A stretch of DNA of 64,000 bases, taken from Halichondria panicea. Lineage: Eukaryota > Porifera > Demospongiae > Suberitida > Halichondriidae. A program made the translations under genes and the position numbers. The DNA lies in assembly GCF_963675165.1 (NCBI RefSeq), contig NC_087390.1, positions 3,300,001 through 3,364,000 of the forward strand, in the 5' to 3' direction. A model generated the notes under the pieces. The model saw nothing but the letters and a program-made list of their open reading frames with translations. It made no database searches and was not told the origin of the DNA. Below, piece after piece: positions 44,930-57,999 of the stretch (positions are counted from its first letter, which is position 1; each line of letters opens with the position of its first letter).

Positions 44930-46640
44930 TAGCTGGAGGACCTTGCTCACTTTTGTGAGGGTAGGACTAGTAATGTATTGATAGCAGGTAGTCTTAGGCT
45001 AGCAGAGAGTGTGGTGTCACTGACTGACTTAAAGTACTGAGTAGCCAGATAAAGAGCCTATTATAGTGTACAAGTAGTGTACAAGTGTACTAAGCGGGTA
45101 GCAATGTAGTGTACAAGTGTACTAAGCGGGTAGCATTGCTACCCGGTACCCGTACCCAGCTTCAAGCCTGTATGGATAAATTGAAGGGCTCTTTCAGCCA
45201 AGTAAATATTAAATATGATTCTTTATAGGTCATTGTCGATAGTAAAACTCTGTCATTGGGGTCTGGAAGGCATTCTCTACATAGATTTTTCATTATAATG
45301 TCTTTAAAATGTCGTTCTTCGAACTTTTGTGATTCTGTGATTCTTTACTCACTAATTCTGCAGCTACCCGTCGTTTATCTATTCTCTTACCCCTGTATAG
45401 GATGACCAGTGTGGCATTCTTCTGTTGGTAGTGAAACAAAATAGAGGGTACACGTTGTTACACACTGTCAGTTTCCATCAAACATTTTCTTGTCGCGAAT
45501 CGTACACTTTAGTTACCGCTCAACTTTGTATATACTCGAAGTTGTATTTTTTGATGTAATGTGTGCATAGCATGTATGCGTATGCGTATACCCTATTTCC
45601 TACTACCATTGACTAATATTCGTGTTTAATTTTTCTTTTTGTAGTATTATGACCTTGTAGTATTATGACCAAACTGACAATTCAACTGCCGAGTTTCAGC
45701 AATGCATAACAGTGTTATTCCGTTCCATCCGTCCACGATTCCAGAAGAGTCAGTGGGCGACTGTCATCTGTATCTGTGGAATTGTGCACTCAAAAACTAA
45801 CTCCCCTCACCCCCTTTCAAATGTTCTGTTTGATGTATAGTGCTCATATTTTCTTGCTGCATTAATTGCACTTACTAGAAGCTTTTGAATATAATAATAT
45901 ACTTGTACCAAGTCTAACAGTGCATGGCCTTTGATAGGAGACTATCAATTAAGGTCTTCAACCTATCCCTCAAGTCATAGTAGATTTAATTCCCCTAGGC
46001 CTTGTGCTTGTGCTATAATCCCTTTGCCCACTGCCCGGCCATGCAAGCAGCTCGGTCTCAGATATTATGCAGAGTAGCTAGCTAATGGAGGGGTGGGGTC
46101 TCATAAAGGAAGTGCATCAAACACGGTGAACTTAGACAAACCCGTCTGTGTAGACCGCTACAGCTGCTCAAGGATGAATCAAGTGCAAGTAAGAGTTTCT
46201 ATAGGCTTCTAGTCATGTTTACTTGGATTTTAATTCGTGGATTTGCAAAATAATGCTTCGTTCTCGAGTTATGCCTAGTTTTGCTTACTTGGAATGCCAT
46301 TGCAGCCTTTTCAGAAGAGTCCGTAGCAAAACTTGTTCACCGAGTGTTACTACTCTACTTAGTAGTTAGCTCTGCACTAGAACGCTAGCTATTGGTAGCT
46401 GCAAGAGTGAGCAGAGAGCTGCAAGGCTCTGACTTGCAGCCATTAATAATTTTAGACTTGAACTTTTGGCATTGATCGTTTTTAACAACACTCATGGTTG
46501 ATCATTACCCACTATTCGCATACAGCAAAATAAAAGATGTTCACTGTTCATCATGATCAATGTGTATAAACTAGTTTTATGTTATGGCACCTCCACCGAG
46601 GCATCAGCACCCGCGGTGCTTTCATTGCCATAGCATTGCA
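44930..46640. other. Intergenic stretch without recognisable gene
   Basis: Contains a short duplication (GTGTACAAGTGTACTAAGCG near 45080-45130) and a block (TTAGTAGTTAGCTCTGCACT near 46358) that also occurs near 38730. No open frame with recognisable domains on either strand. Confidence 0.5.
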
Positions 46641-46774
46641 ACAATTATCGTAAAATGATTGCATGCATGCTCAAAATCTTATTAGCTTTGATGCTCCTTA
46701 TACAAACAAATGTAGAAAAGCAAGTATAACATGTACATGTACTGTACAAGTAGTGGGAAAATTCTGCAACAATG

Positions 46775-49700
46775 CTAAACATCAATAACATAATAGTCTT
46801 TGCCTGAATACTTAGTTGTTGGGTAACCTGGATTGTTCGTGGGACCTGTGCTTGAAGTGGGAGTGGCTCGGTTCGTACTTCGTGGATCACCGCCTCCTCC
46901 TTGAGCCACTGGAGGTTGAAATTGAGAATTGGGGTAAGAAAAAGTGTTTGCTCTTCTCTGTACTTGGGTGGCCGGCCTTGTATCAGCAACAGTTGCTCGT
47001 CGCTCCATCTCAACACGCCTTTGATCAGTTGCCTGTCTTGAGTATGGCCGAGAAGGCACACTTCCTCTGTGTCTTTGTTCCATATCGTATCCAGTAGCAG
47101 AATGGGAACTGAGTTTAATTCGTTGACGCTCAAACTCTCGCTGTGTTTCGATCTCTCTCTGTCTCGTTGAATCGGGCTGTCTATTTCCGGACACAGGTAT
47201 GGAACCACTTCTCTGTACTCCTGTCGGTCTGCCTGATCCAGGCCTAGAACTAGATCTTGGTTCTTGTGTGTGAGCATTTTCATCAAGATCATCAATGGAA
47301 GCATACACAGGAGCTTGTTTCTGGTACGGCTTTGTAGGAACAGTCATGTTTGTGTCTTTTTTCATAGGCGCCTTTTCTTGATTGCGTTTTGTTTGTGAAT
47401 TAGTTGATGACTGTTTCATCCAATCAAGCACTCGCAATTTACGACTCCCTTTCACCTCCAGTTCCTTGAGATGTTCTTGAAATGATGCGTTTTGGGCCTA
47501 CAGATAAACAGAATAGAAAAACAGTAACAGTGGTACATCTGATAGAATAATAGCCCAGGTGTGAGTGTGTCTAACTGCAGTGTAAACTGAGAGGTTAAAC
47601 TCAAGAGACTGATGTACTGTTCATGCATGCATGGGAAACTTTAACTTCAGTGATGTACACCTGGTATATAGCAGGTTGAAACTATGTAACAATAACAATA
47701 AGGTGACAGCCTGCCAATTACGTAACACAGACTGGTTGTAGTAGATGCAGTACTTACAGCAGGTGTCTCAAATTTCATGGCAGTAAGGGGAATTTTAACC
47801 AGGCATACAAGACTTGCATGAGGTATTAAAATAAGGTAATCGTGAAACAATGAGCAACAGTACATAGAGAATGGGTATAAAGGGATCAAATGTGGAATAG
47901 ACGCTGGCAGATTAAGGGGAACAGGTTCATAGTCCATTTCTAAAAGCATTAGGAAATAGATATACTAGATCTAGTTACACAACCATAAACGCTACATTTG
48001 TTTTATATACACGTTTTATTATCATTACACACGTACCTGTGTAGCAGGAGAGGGTGTGTCCCTATCATCATTAGGATTGTTAGTGATGAAATAAGTGGGA
48101 GAGTTTGGCAGCGAGTCGTCACTTATTGGTGATATTGTTGGACGTTGCTCTTCATGTGGATAGCGATTGGACCATCCTGAATCTCGGCCAGTACTAAACG
48201 TCTGTGTCCTACGAACATCACCTCCTACATGTCCCCCCTGCGATGGGGGCCTGTAGTTTCGAGACCGTGGATTCGCTTGGTTATAGCTCTTCAGTTGCCC
48301 AGTTTCAGGCCGTGTATTTTGCCCCTGTGTAGTACCAGAGTTGGTAAATGGAGGTGGCTGTTGAAATCGTGTTGATTTTATGACCTCATGATTCTGTGAA
48401 GGAGGCAGGTTAACTCTAGTTGGATAGGTAAATGTATTTGGGGCCAGATCACTGTGGGTGTGCTGTGACATAGGGGTTAGCGGAGTGCTCGGACTGGGAG
48501 GGGGGCGGTACGCAGTGGGAGTGGAGCCCAGGGATACGGTAGGTTCTGTTGAACGTCGCTGCTGTGAACTGGAGTAGCCAACTTGCTTTGTCTCTGGTTC
48601 ATCAAAATAGTTTGTGTTCCAAGTGTGTGCAAACTGTTTCTGTTCTTGAAGTGGATCCGCATTTCTTTGCGCGTATTTCAAAAGGCCTGTCGATTTATCA
48701 TTTTCTATAAATGAAGATCGTTTATTTGGCTCTCGAGTAACGACCTCAGGGTACACAAGGCTTGTTTGGTACTGCTTGTGAGCTGCTTTTGGTGTGTCGT
48801 ACACAACTGCATCGGAGCTACTGGTAGTTATGGTAACTGAAGCATCGGAACTATAATAGTTTGTACTGGCAGTTCCAATGGTTGAAGGGTGCGCGTTAGC
48901 AGAACTGACAAACGATGGAGTTTTAATCGACTTTTTCATTTCTAGGTGATTATCATCATCTATCCATTGCCTGTGTGTGATATCAGCGCTCTTCAGAGTG
49001 TTATTCTTTGAGGATTCCTCTTCATTAAACGTATGCGGACTGACTTTGATGGTGGGTGACATTTGCATGCGAACAAGCCTGGGTGAATCGTAAGTAGGGG
49101 GTACGGCTACTAGTGGAGACAAGGGTCGAGAATTTTGTCTACCTTCAGTAGAGTTACTTTGTTGTTTCAGAGTTGATGCCTGATTTACACTGGCTTTTCT
49201 TTCACTTGTTTCATCCAGAGGAGGTGAAATAGCTCCATCCGAACTGTCAGCTGGTTCTGTAGACGACTGTCGCACCCTGGAGAGAAAACTTGCTATCACC
49301 GGAGGCAGTGTTGCCGTAGCGCTAGAAGGCCGGAAATTGTTCATCTCAGTTTTACCCGTCACATTGAGATCAATCTTCTGTAAATGTTCCACACTGGCAT
49401 GAAATGGAGAGCTGTAGGAGGAGACACTAGATGGGGGGAGTAGACGCGGGGAGGTGAAGCCAGAGGGAGAAGGACTCCTCAGATCAGACCACTGCAGGAG
49501 AGGAATTGCATCATGCCCAGTATTCTATGATTAACATGAGGCAATTACAAATATATGGCACAGGTCATTTCCTTTACACTCGTGCAGACTTAAACAATAA
49601 TACTGTTAAATCCACTATTTTACTGTCGTACTGCCATTTTTACTGTCGTACTGTCATTCTAGTCCATCATACAGTACAACAAAAACTTCTATGTATGCCT

Positions 49701-52260
49701 CAAATGTACCTCTGCCTCCATATCCTGTGAGAGTGCTACAAGGTGGGCCGGGGGTCGGGGTACCATTTCACTCTCCCTTACTTCATCCATTATCTGGGGG
49801 AGGGGGGAAGGTTGGTACAGTACGGAGTTTCATTACAATTACGGACTATATCAGTCTCCTGGTCAGATTTACTACACAATGAGGTTTTTTTGCTGGAGAT
49901 TAGATGCTCTAATCAATAATATTTTATTTTTAAAACCACATAAACCACAAAATTAAATATACATGTACGTCGTACGTAAACACACTGTTTGACAGAACTT
50001 AATGCTCTAGCCTGAAACTCAAGTTATGAAGATGAAATAAATAAACATCACTTACAGTTTTGAAGTCGGTGGGTGAGGTCACTCGAGGTGTGTCAGTCCA
50101 CCCCGACAAGTTCTCCTCTGTGCCCTCCTGTACTTGCGGCTCTGGAGACTCAACATTCTTATCAAACCAGTTATCAACAAGTGAAGGGGAATTGTCATTA
50201 ATGACTTGAGATTCATGCTCAGCAATTTGAACGTGTTTTCTTCGAGGCTCGATGTCATGACTAAACACACCAATGTCACTTTCTCGGTTCTCGGACAACA
50301 ATTGGTTGACAGCTTTCTGGGAGTTGAGAAGTTTTCTTTCAGATGCTCGGCGATTATGCCTTGCTTGTTCTACTTTACTATCGCTTGCTCTACGGAATCG
50401 CTCCAACTCAGAGTTAGGTTCATCGCCATGAGATGGGTGCTCCAGTTTGGAACCTGAAGTGTGTCTTGGATGAACAAAGTGTTCGTTGTTAGCGGTAAGT
50501 TCATTTAAAAGGTCATCAACTTCACGGATAGGATCAGTGGTAATATCAGATTGCTTGTAATTGGAGGTTACAATATTAGATTCTCTACTTTGAGTGGGGT
50601 AAATTGCCTCGCTTGACTTGTACTGTAGTAATGGACTCTCAGGTTTTTGAAAAGCATTGTTTCTATTCGGGGAGGTATTGGGAGCTTTCCTGTCTTTCTT
50701 TGGTGAGGGTAGTGTCTTTGAGTGTGATGAGATGTGATCATATAGTTCCGAACTGTCTGGGTAGTAATTTCGTGGTGGTTTAGGTGGACCTTGCATCAAC
50801 TGTGATGGTTGTGAAGGGCCTTGTGAAGTGAGTGGAGAGGGTGGTGTAGCGTGCAAAACTCGTAGTTCAGGGGAGGGTTGAAAGTGTTCGAGGTTGCCTC
50901 CTATACTGCTGCTACTGGTGCTGTCCTGTGAGCTATGTGATGGTTGGAATGACCTGCCAGAAAAAATGAGAGTGTTACATGTGCGTACAAACGCTAAATA
51001 CAATCAAGGCTCATGCAGTATGTCTGGTGATACTTTTCCTATCACTAGCCTACAAAACAAATAATAGTCACTATTTAGTCAATTTTTAGTTGTCAGGAAC
51101 TACAACCTATTTTTATGAGCAGATAAATGTAACATTATTATCTACCTGAGCCGTTGCTCCTGCACCCACTGTCTCACAAGTTTTTTCCCATCCTTCTTCT
51201 TCTTGTGCTCTCGGCCGGTCGTTTGAGATGACCCAATCTTATGTTGCTCGGTAGGACTGTGCCTAGGGGCCTCTTCCTCCTTGTACGGGGAAACCCCGGG
51301 CTTATGCTTGGGTGAGTGTGTGTGGTCATCCTTGTATGGGGAGCGGTGGTGATGGCGATCAATTATTGGGGGAGTGTGCTCGGGAGAGTGGAACGATCTC
51401 GGTAAGGTTTGTGAGTTCAGCACAGCAGGTGATTTCTGGAGCTGTAGTACATGTACCACTCATCAGACATTACTGTACGTATTTTAATGTTTATGCGCCT
51501 TTAATATATTATAGCACTAATCATTTAGTCGTGCAATTTTTCGTATGTGTACAATTTAAATACATGCATGAGGTGTCACCTTACGTATTATAACAAGCAA
51601 GTAACTTACACTGCTCGTGGGGTACGGTTCCTCCACGATCCCTCTGTCTGTCTCCCTCCCCTTGGGCGCCATACTCACAAGCTCCTCCTTCTCATCCCCC
51701 AGTTCATCTGCCAAGTCCAAAAGTGAGCCATCCATATCATCATCCTGAGAAAAGTTGCTACTACGACTCGACTTTGAGAGACGAGAACTAGACCCGGACT
51801 TTAACCCCTCTCTCCAAGAATTCCCGTCTTGTTGTGGTTCATGTGACCTAGTACCTACTACCCAAACTGTCTTGTTGCAGGGCATGTGGAGATTTATCTT
51901 CATAGTGATTGGGAATTCCTCGTGTATGCTCATGGCTAGTAGCCAGCCTATGGGGGACTGAGGTTGCATCATCTTGATTCAAAATGTGGGGCATGTCAGG
52001 CAGGAAAAGCTGCATGTTGTCAACAGTTTGAGGCTCCTTTCGCAGATCTGGACTGTCTGTATCTTCGTAATGGTCTGGTTGTTTTGCCAAGCCTCGATGA
52101 GACATGGCAGCTATCAGAACTGGATCGTCACTGGGTAACTTTCGAGGTAGGCTTCGAGATTTCTTCAATTTGGCCCCGTGTGATTTGTCAAGGGAATCTA
52201 TGGGATATCCAAACATGTCCACAGTGGGAGGTATTACCATAGGGCTGCGTAGATCAGGAG
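46775..52260 (-). CDS. Large disordered Ser/Pro-rich protein, 5' end not found
   Basis: Minus-strand exons: 52260-51610 (with an internal frame change near 51860), 51435-51146, 50953-50056, 49491-48037 and 47497-46775, all joined in phase by GT..AG introns; about 1,340 residues in the window. Composition is Ser/Pro/Gln/Asn/Arg-rich with short polar repeats and no globular domain that I can recognise. Motifs: KKSRSLPRKLP (basic), PPKPPR (SH3-type), a charged helical stretch QREIETQREFERQRIK, and the C-terminus YYVIDV, which fits a class II PDZ ligand. These suggest a cytoplasmic scaffold at membranes or junctions (inference). In the first listed exon the frame closes at GSRY-stop and continues in +1 (RSHEPQQDG): either a sequencing error or a real defect. 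Earlier exons probably lie beyond the pogo element at 52671-57989. Confidence 0.62.
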
Positions 52261-52781
52261 CTAAAGAGGGGAGGGGTAAACTGGTAAAGGGTATGAGCCA
52301 TTTGTTATGCAAGCCTTAGTATCTAATACTAGAACCTTGAAATTACTATGACAGTTATTCAAAACAATCGCGACACATGTTTAGAATAATTATGCTTGTC
52401 ACAAATGGTGCAATCCTATTGGTCACTGAAAGAGGTTCATAAGAGATTTGTTAGACATTCAGAGGTCTTTTACGAAGGATTAAGCCCGGAAGATAGAACA
52501 GTCGAATACAACGGTGCGGTGCGCTACTGCAAAAATAGAGACTATAGGCTAGCTCCAAAACAGTAGTTAAGCAACACGTCATCTTCTATAGAGTACGTTT
52601 CACAGAATTAAAATGTGTTTATAACTGCATGGAACAAAGCATATTTTCCAGCTCTCAATGCAGTGAAGTAGAGTAAGTAATCAAACCTCGGACTATACCT
52701 ATATTCGGACGCGTTTTCCATGGACTCAAAGCAGCTATCCAGATTTTAGCCACATCTACAAGTCACTGGTGCTTGGTACTA

Positions 52782-53302
52782 CCATAGATTGAAGAGTTAG
52801 AGGGATAGGAAACGGTTTGTATCTCGAGTAACATCCGCGCTACGGTGCGGTTTAATCGAGGCCATCACAACAATATCTATTTCTACACTCAGTGCATAAT
52901 AAACTACAAGTAACTGTGCTTAGTCCGTGCAACTCACTTATATTTCAAGGTCTATACCTATTGTAGTAGTCATAACCAGCACGCTTACACGTTACATGTT
53001 CCAATAGCTCTAAAACAGCCTTGGGAACATATAACTTTATTGGAAAGTCTCTTTTTACTGGGTGTGGTCAGTCATTAGCAAGTACTACACGTGGCTCATG
53101 GACTAGGCGTGTTTTAAGTTGCTGAAAGAGATTATGTCTCGAGGAAACACAGCTTTGGGAGTTACCCGGCAAAAGTGTGCTTAATAGCCTCGTTCATAGG
53201 GCGTAGCGCGGATAATTTTCGAGGCTCCACTGCAGATTCAATGTAAAATCATCACGTGCACCACTCCGTTTCCTATCCCTCTCTCTTCAATCTATGGTAC
53301 TA
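52782..53302. mobile_element. MITE-like insertion in the left arm of the pogo element
   Basis: Present only in the left arm; the right arm reads through (CTAGGTAGTACCAAGCACC). Ends are the inverted pair ATAGATTGAAGAG / CTCTTCAATCTAT followed by a shared GGGATAGGAAACGG block. TACTACC (or a slightly longer stretch) flanks both sides, which would be the target duplication. About 520 bp, non-coding; it also holds GCGCTACG/CGTAGCGC palindromes. Confidence 0.75.
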
Positions 53303-53696
53303 CCTAGCAGCCAACTCTCAGCCTGTTCCTCACAACGACGCACTGGTCACGAGCTCTCAAAAACGAGTCCGAAATAATCAAAATACGGACGAAGGTACCG
53401 TTATCCGGACACTACTTTAGACTGCGTAGCTTGAGATATTTCTAGTTTCTGTGCCTCCTGTACTTCTTCTTAGCTAGATCTACCATCATGCAAAAAATCA
53501 GCAGTGGCAGCTGCACAACAAACTCCAGAAACCAGACTGAAAATAGCAGCCCCACCCACTAATTTAGGATCTCGGACACAGAGTTCACTTAATGGTTAAA
53601 AGAAAATCGATCTCTACCAGAGCCCAGAAAGGTAGTATACTGTATTTAATCACAACTATACACATTGAATATAGATCTACACAAGCTTACTGTTCA

Positions 53697-56600
53697 TTAT
53701 ATACATTGTACACAAGTAAACTGTTTCTTGGTTTTCTTCAGTCCTATACAGTAAAGATGATACCACCTGGAGCACACATCACAACTGATCCACACAGGGA
53801 ACTCTATCCCGCTCTTTTGTACAGAGCAATCAGTAGCAGAACAAAAAGAATCGTCCTCGAGCACTACAGGGTAAATACATGGAACTCCCTAACCACTATT
53901 TCTTTTTATTGCGTTTGTACATGACGTTAATTGAGACGAGTAACATGCATATATAGTGACATTGTCATTTAGGAACTTGACTATATATGAACCAGAAATG
54001 TACAGCACACATGGGTGGGCTCTTTACCAATTTCAATACGGTACTATTAAACCACTAACCTGACGGGTTAGCTCTAGTAGATTTAATAGCTCTCACTCCA
54101 ACATTGCTTCCTGGGCCAAAAAATACACATGTATGTGAATGCGACAACAGATGGTACCATGAACCACTAACCTGACGGGTTAGCTCTAGTAGATTTAGTA
54201 GCTCTCACTCCAACACTGTTTACGGGCTCTAAAAATAGACGTGTATGTGAATGCGACAACATAATTATGGTACCATGAACCACTAACCTGACGGGTTAGC
54301 TCTAGTAGATTTAGTAGCTCTCACTCCAACACTGTTTACGGGCTCTAAAATAGACGTGTATGTGAATGCGACAACATAATTATGGTACCATGAACCACTA
54401 ACCTGACGGGTTAGCTCTAGTAGATTTAGTAGCTCTCACTCCAACACTGTTTACGGGCTCTAAAAATAGACGTGTATGTGAATGCGACAACATAATTATG
54501 GTACCATGAACCACTAACCTGGCGGGTTAGCTCTAGTAGATTTAGTAGCTCTCACTCCAACACTGTTTACGGGCTCTAAAAATAGACGTGTACAACATAT
54601 GCCACTAACCTGACGGGTTAGCTCTAGTAGATTTAGTAGCTCTCAATCCAACACTGCTTCCTAATAATATACATGTGAATATGACGGAGTTCAGAGCTAC
54701 CTTTAAGAGTCTTAAATTGTTTCAGGGGGGTAGATTTGCTTTGGGGGTGGGTCCTAATATGAAGGGGGATAATTAAATTTACTCACTCACCAGATGGGTT
54801 AGCTCTAGTTGCCCTCACTCCAGCGTTCCTTCTTTGCTCTGCAACTAAAGGCACATCATCCGAATTGGTCGCATATAATTATAAAATAAACCTACTTACC
54901 AGACAGTACCTTGGACTTGACTGGCTCTTCATCTGTTAGAAAATGTATTAATCACGAGTATAGTCGACTGCAGTACTATAATTATGCTCAATAGAAATAG
55001 CCTCATGCATCGCCAAATTGAGCGAAAGTTATGACGTGTTAAGCGGACATGTTGCAGGCTATTCAATTCAAGTGCTATCCAAGTATATATAACATAATTA
55101 TGTAGCTGTATAATTATAGCTAAATCAATAATCAACACACCAGATACGCCACTTGAATCTATCCCCGTCACGTGGCACAACTCATCAGCATCACTCCAAT
55201 CTGCAATTATGGATATTAGCTATGTCAATATTAAATAGCAGAAGTAACCACCTTGACCAATGCTTTCTCTCACTTTGAAAGTACGCTTCGTAACTCGCTT
55301 TTGCCTGGCTAAATACAATAGAAACATGATTATACCACATTCTGCAGTATACCAAACACTATATACACACCATTCTGGGGAGATCCATTTTCTTTTAACC
55401 ATAAGTTATATCGGTCATCATGCGTGAGGTCAAAACCATTTTCAAACCTGGTGGTAAAAAGTTCAAGTTCTTTAGCAGTAAAAACCGGTTCAGGTGGGTT
55501 TTCAACACATAAGGAATGCTGAGCTTTAGACACTTTTGTGGAAACACTCTTTCCCGATTTCTTGGCTAATAGCTTCGAAGCTCGTTTTTCAGCCAGCAAA
55601 CGCTTGTTTTCAGCCTTCAATTGCTTCCTCTCAGCCTGCAAACGCTTTCTCTCAGCCTTAAGCCTTTCCTTTTCATCTTTCTCTTCTTTTTTTTTATCCA
55701 TAATAGCCATACATTCGCTGCTAGTGAGAATTTTACCACAAGATTTTACTTTCAAAGGATCAACTTTTCTTGGAGGTGGGATGGGTGTTTTCAGCATTTT
55801 TTTGGTTTGGCTGCAGTAAATTAAAGGTGTCACACGATCAGTGTCACTGGAACTGTTGTCATCCGTATCACCAGTAGACGTATAGGGTGGCATCTTGGCA
55901 TGTTCACCAAAACCAGGTTCTCGTGCTGCACTCTCATAATCAAAACTGCCACCTACAGGTGTATGTACTGCTCGTACGTCACTGAACGATTCTTCAGAGC
56001 TGATATCATCATCTTCTGAATAACGTACTAGATCTACATGTATAGCTGCAGCTTTCTTTTTCCTGGGCGCAAGACTAAACATGGGTTGATACGGCAGAGA
56101 AAAACTTTTGGCAACACCAGAAGGCATATTAATTTGCTTGAAAGCTGCTTCACGATCAAATGGGTACACACCGGTTACTTTAAATCCCGCTTGCACATTG
56201 GATAATCTCATACATCTTTCCCATGATCTTCCCAAAATTTTGGAAAAGGTAAAACAGGACACTACTTCGCCTGGATTTTTGCTCATAAATTCGTGACACT
56301 CCTGTTTCCAATAAGTCTTTAAAGGGGAAAATGTCCCCTTATCCAAAGGCTGCAATAGGTGGGTAGAGTTTGGAGGGAGAACAAATACAACTATATCATG
56401 TTCATCAGCTAGATGAACTGTTTCCGGGCAAAAGTGGCTGGAGTGGCCATCAAGAAGCAGCAATAAGGGACGTTCTTGAGGAGCATATCGAAGAAAATGA
56501 AAAGCAAACCACTGGTGAAACAAGTCACGGTCAATCCATCCTTTTGGTGACAGGCCATATTTGGTCCCAGGAACTTCTCCTTCCTTATAGCAGCTCGGAA

Positions 56601-57354
56601 CACTCTTCCGATTCAAGATCACCAAAGGTGGCATACAATAGCCTGCAGCACTCACACAGGCTACTACTGTCGTCTGGGATTTATTACCACTAGAGCGTGC
56701 TAAAGGATTTTTTTCTCCTTTTCTGTAAACGCTTTTAGAAGCCTTAGGATCCATGGGGAGGCCAGTTTCATCCATGTTAAATATGCAGCACGGCTTATCT
56801 TTCAGTTCATACCGTAACAAAGTCTCCTCAAGTAGATCAAAGTACCTGTTCATGATATCAGGATCTGTTGCATATGCTCGAGCATTTGATAGTGGAGAAG
56901 GGGCCCTTAAAGTGATGTTCGCATTTCGCTTGATAAATCTCTGCCACCAACCAGCCGTAACAGTTGAGTGAATCCCTTTATAATCAATAATCGTTTGGAC
57001 AAGAGATATAACTTCTAATCTTGTCTTAGGATATCCAATACCAGCACATTTTATCAAGAATTTGGCTAAGTCATTTTCTTCCGCAGTTGAGAGGTATTTT
57101 AGGGGGCCACTGACATCACCGTGTTGAACTCTGCCACTGATTCGATCCCCCAAAGTTGACTTGGGCACACCAAAGCAAACTGCTGCCTCTCTAACACTTG
57201 CTCCATTCTTGACAACTGCTTCCATAGCTTTTTTCATACTGTCATCCACCCATGACTTGTACAGCGGTCGTTGGTGAGTAAATCTACTGTCAAACACTGC
57301 TGGTGTTGATGGACGTGATGCAAGCTTACTTCTTAAAATATAGCCTTCAGCCAT
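53697..57354 (-). CDS. Pogo/Tigger-type DDE transposase with mini-exon repeats and C-terminal PHD finger
   Basis: Twelve exons, all phase 1: 57354-55371, 55308-55252, 55200-55141, 54932-54900, 54838-54791, 54660-54610, 54575-54519, 54459-54403, 54344-54288, 54228-54172, 54110-54060, 53863-53697; 892 codons, no stop. Order: Psq-type HTH (about 37-75), CENP-B-type HTH (about 88-148), DDE domain with D195 (FNMDETG), D302 (LLDGHSSH) and D338 (QPLDKGTF), an acidic linker, a Lys/Glu coiled coil (about 560-605), and the ELELFTTRFENGFDL tail common in Tigger proteins. Then come duplicated short exons encoding a 17-19-residue SVGVRATKSTRANPSG repeat, and finally a PHD finger with all eight ligands (FC, DC, SCDVC, WYH, YC, FTC, QC). 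PHD fingers read histone H3 tails, so chromatin-guided integration is a plausible role (inference). Confidence 0.85.
54060..54660 (-). repeat. Tandem array of six duplicated mini-exons
   Basis: Six units at a spacing of about 115 bp, each consisting of a 51- or 57-nt exon plus its intron, with identical phase 1 borders. The exon sequence GTTGGAGTGAGAGCTACTAA is almost invariant; introns vary in length (54610-54519 is the shortest spacing). A diverged founder exon lies at 54838-54791. Because every exon is a multiple of three, any number may be spliced in or skipped without changing frame. Confidence 0.85.
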
Positions 57355-57999
57355 ACCTAGTTAATTACTAACAATCTGTATACACACAAAAAATCATCAC
57401 ATAAAGACACTCTAGTTATAGTCTACTGTATGCAGATCTAGTGTGGCACTTACAAACAAATCCACCGATTCTCTGCCCCTCCTTTGATTTTGTCCTTCAG
57501 GTAGAGAGTTTTTCTTTTAGACTTTTGGCTAATAGCTCATAGACTCTCGCATAGACTAGCTCATTAACACGTGTAGATCTGCCTATATATGCATTGCACA
57601 TGCGTCCGAGATCCTAAATTAGTGGGTGGGGCTGCTATTTTCAGTCTGGTTTCTGGAGTTTGTTGTGCAGCTGCCACTGCTGATTTTTTGCATGATGGTA
57701 GATCTAGCTAAGAAGAAGTACAGGAGGCACAGAAACTAGAAATATCTCAAGCTACGCAGTCTAAAGTAGTGTCCGGATAACGGTACCTTCGTCCGTATTT
57801 TGATTATTTCGGACTCGTTTTTGAGAGCTCGTGACCAGTGCGTCGTTGTGAGGAACAGGCTGAGAGTTGGCTGCTAGGTAGTACCAAGCACCAGTGACTT
57901 GTAGATGTGGCTAAAATCTGGATAGCTGCTTTGAGTCCATGGAAAACGCGTCCGAATATAGGTATAGTCCGAGGTTTGATTACTTACTCTAGTAGCAGC

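Larger units (their letters stand above)
52671..57989. mobile_element. Complete pogo/Tigger-type transposon with about 390-bp inverted repeats
   Basis: Flanked by TA (52669-52670 and 57990-57991). Inverted ends start GAGTAAGTAATCAAACCTCG and match along about 390 bp (right arm 57606-57989; left arm 52671-52785 plus 53298-53580, interrupted by about 515 bp of extra sequence at about 52783-53300 that has its own ATAGATTGAAGAG inverted ends). It contains one minus-strand gene of 12 exons that is open throughout. Arms this long are unusual for pogo elements, which mostly have short ends. Confidence 0.85.

Noticed and set aside
53592-53924. Plus-strand open frame beginning MVKRKS
   Set aside because: It overlaps the PHD exon on the other strand, and splicing its first exon in phase leads to an early stop. 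A 23-base likeness to the end of the transposase exon is noted but unexplained.
54042-54850. CRISPR-like array of regularly spaced repeats
   Set aside because: The context is eukaryotic, and spacers are near-identical introns. The repeats are exons with splice borders that keep phase with the transposase gene.
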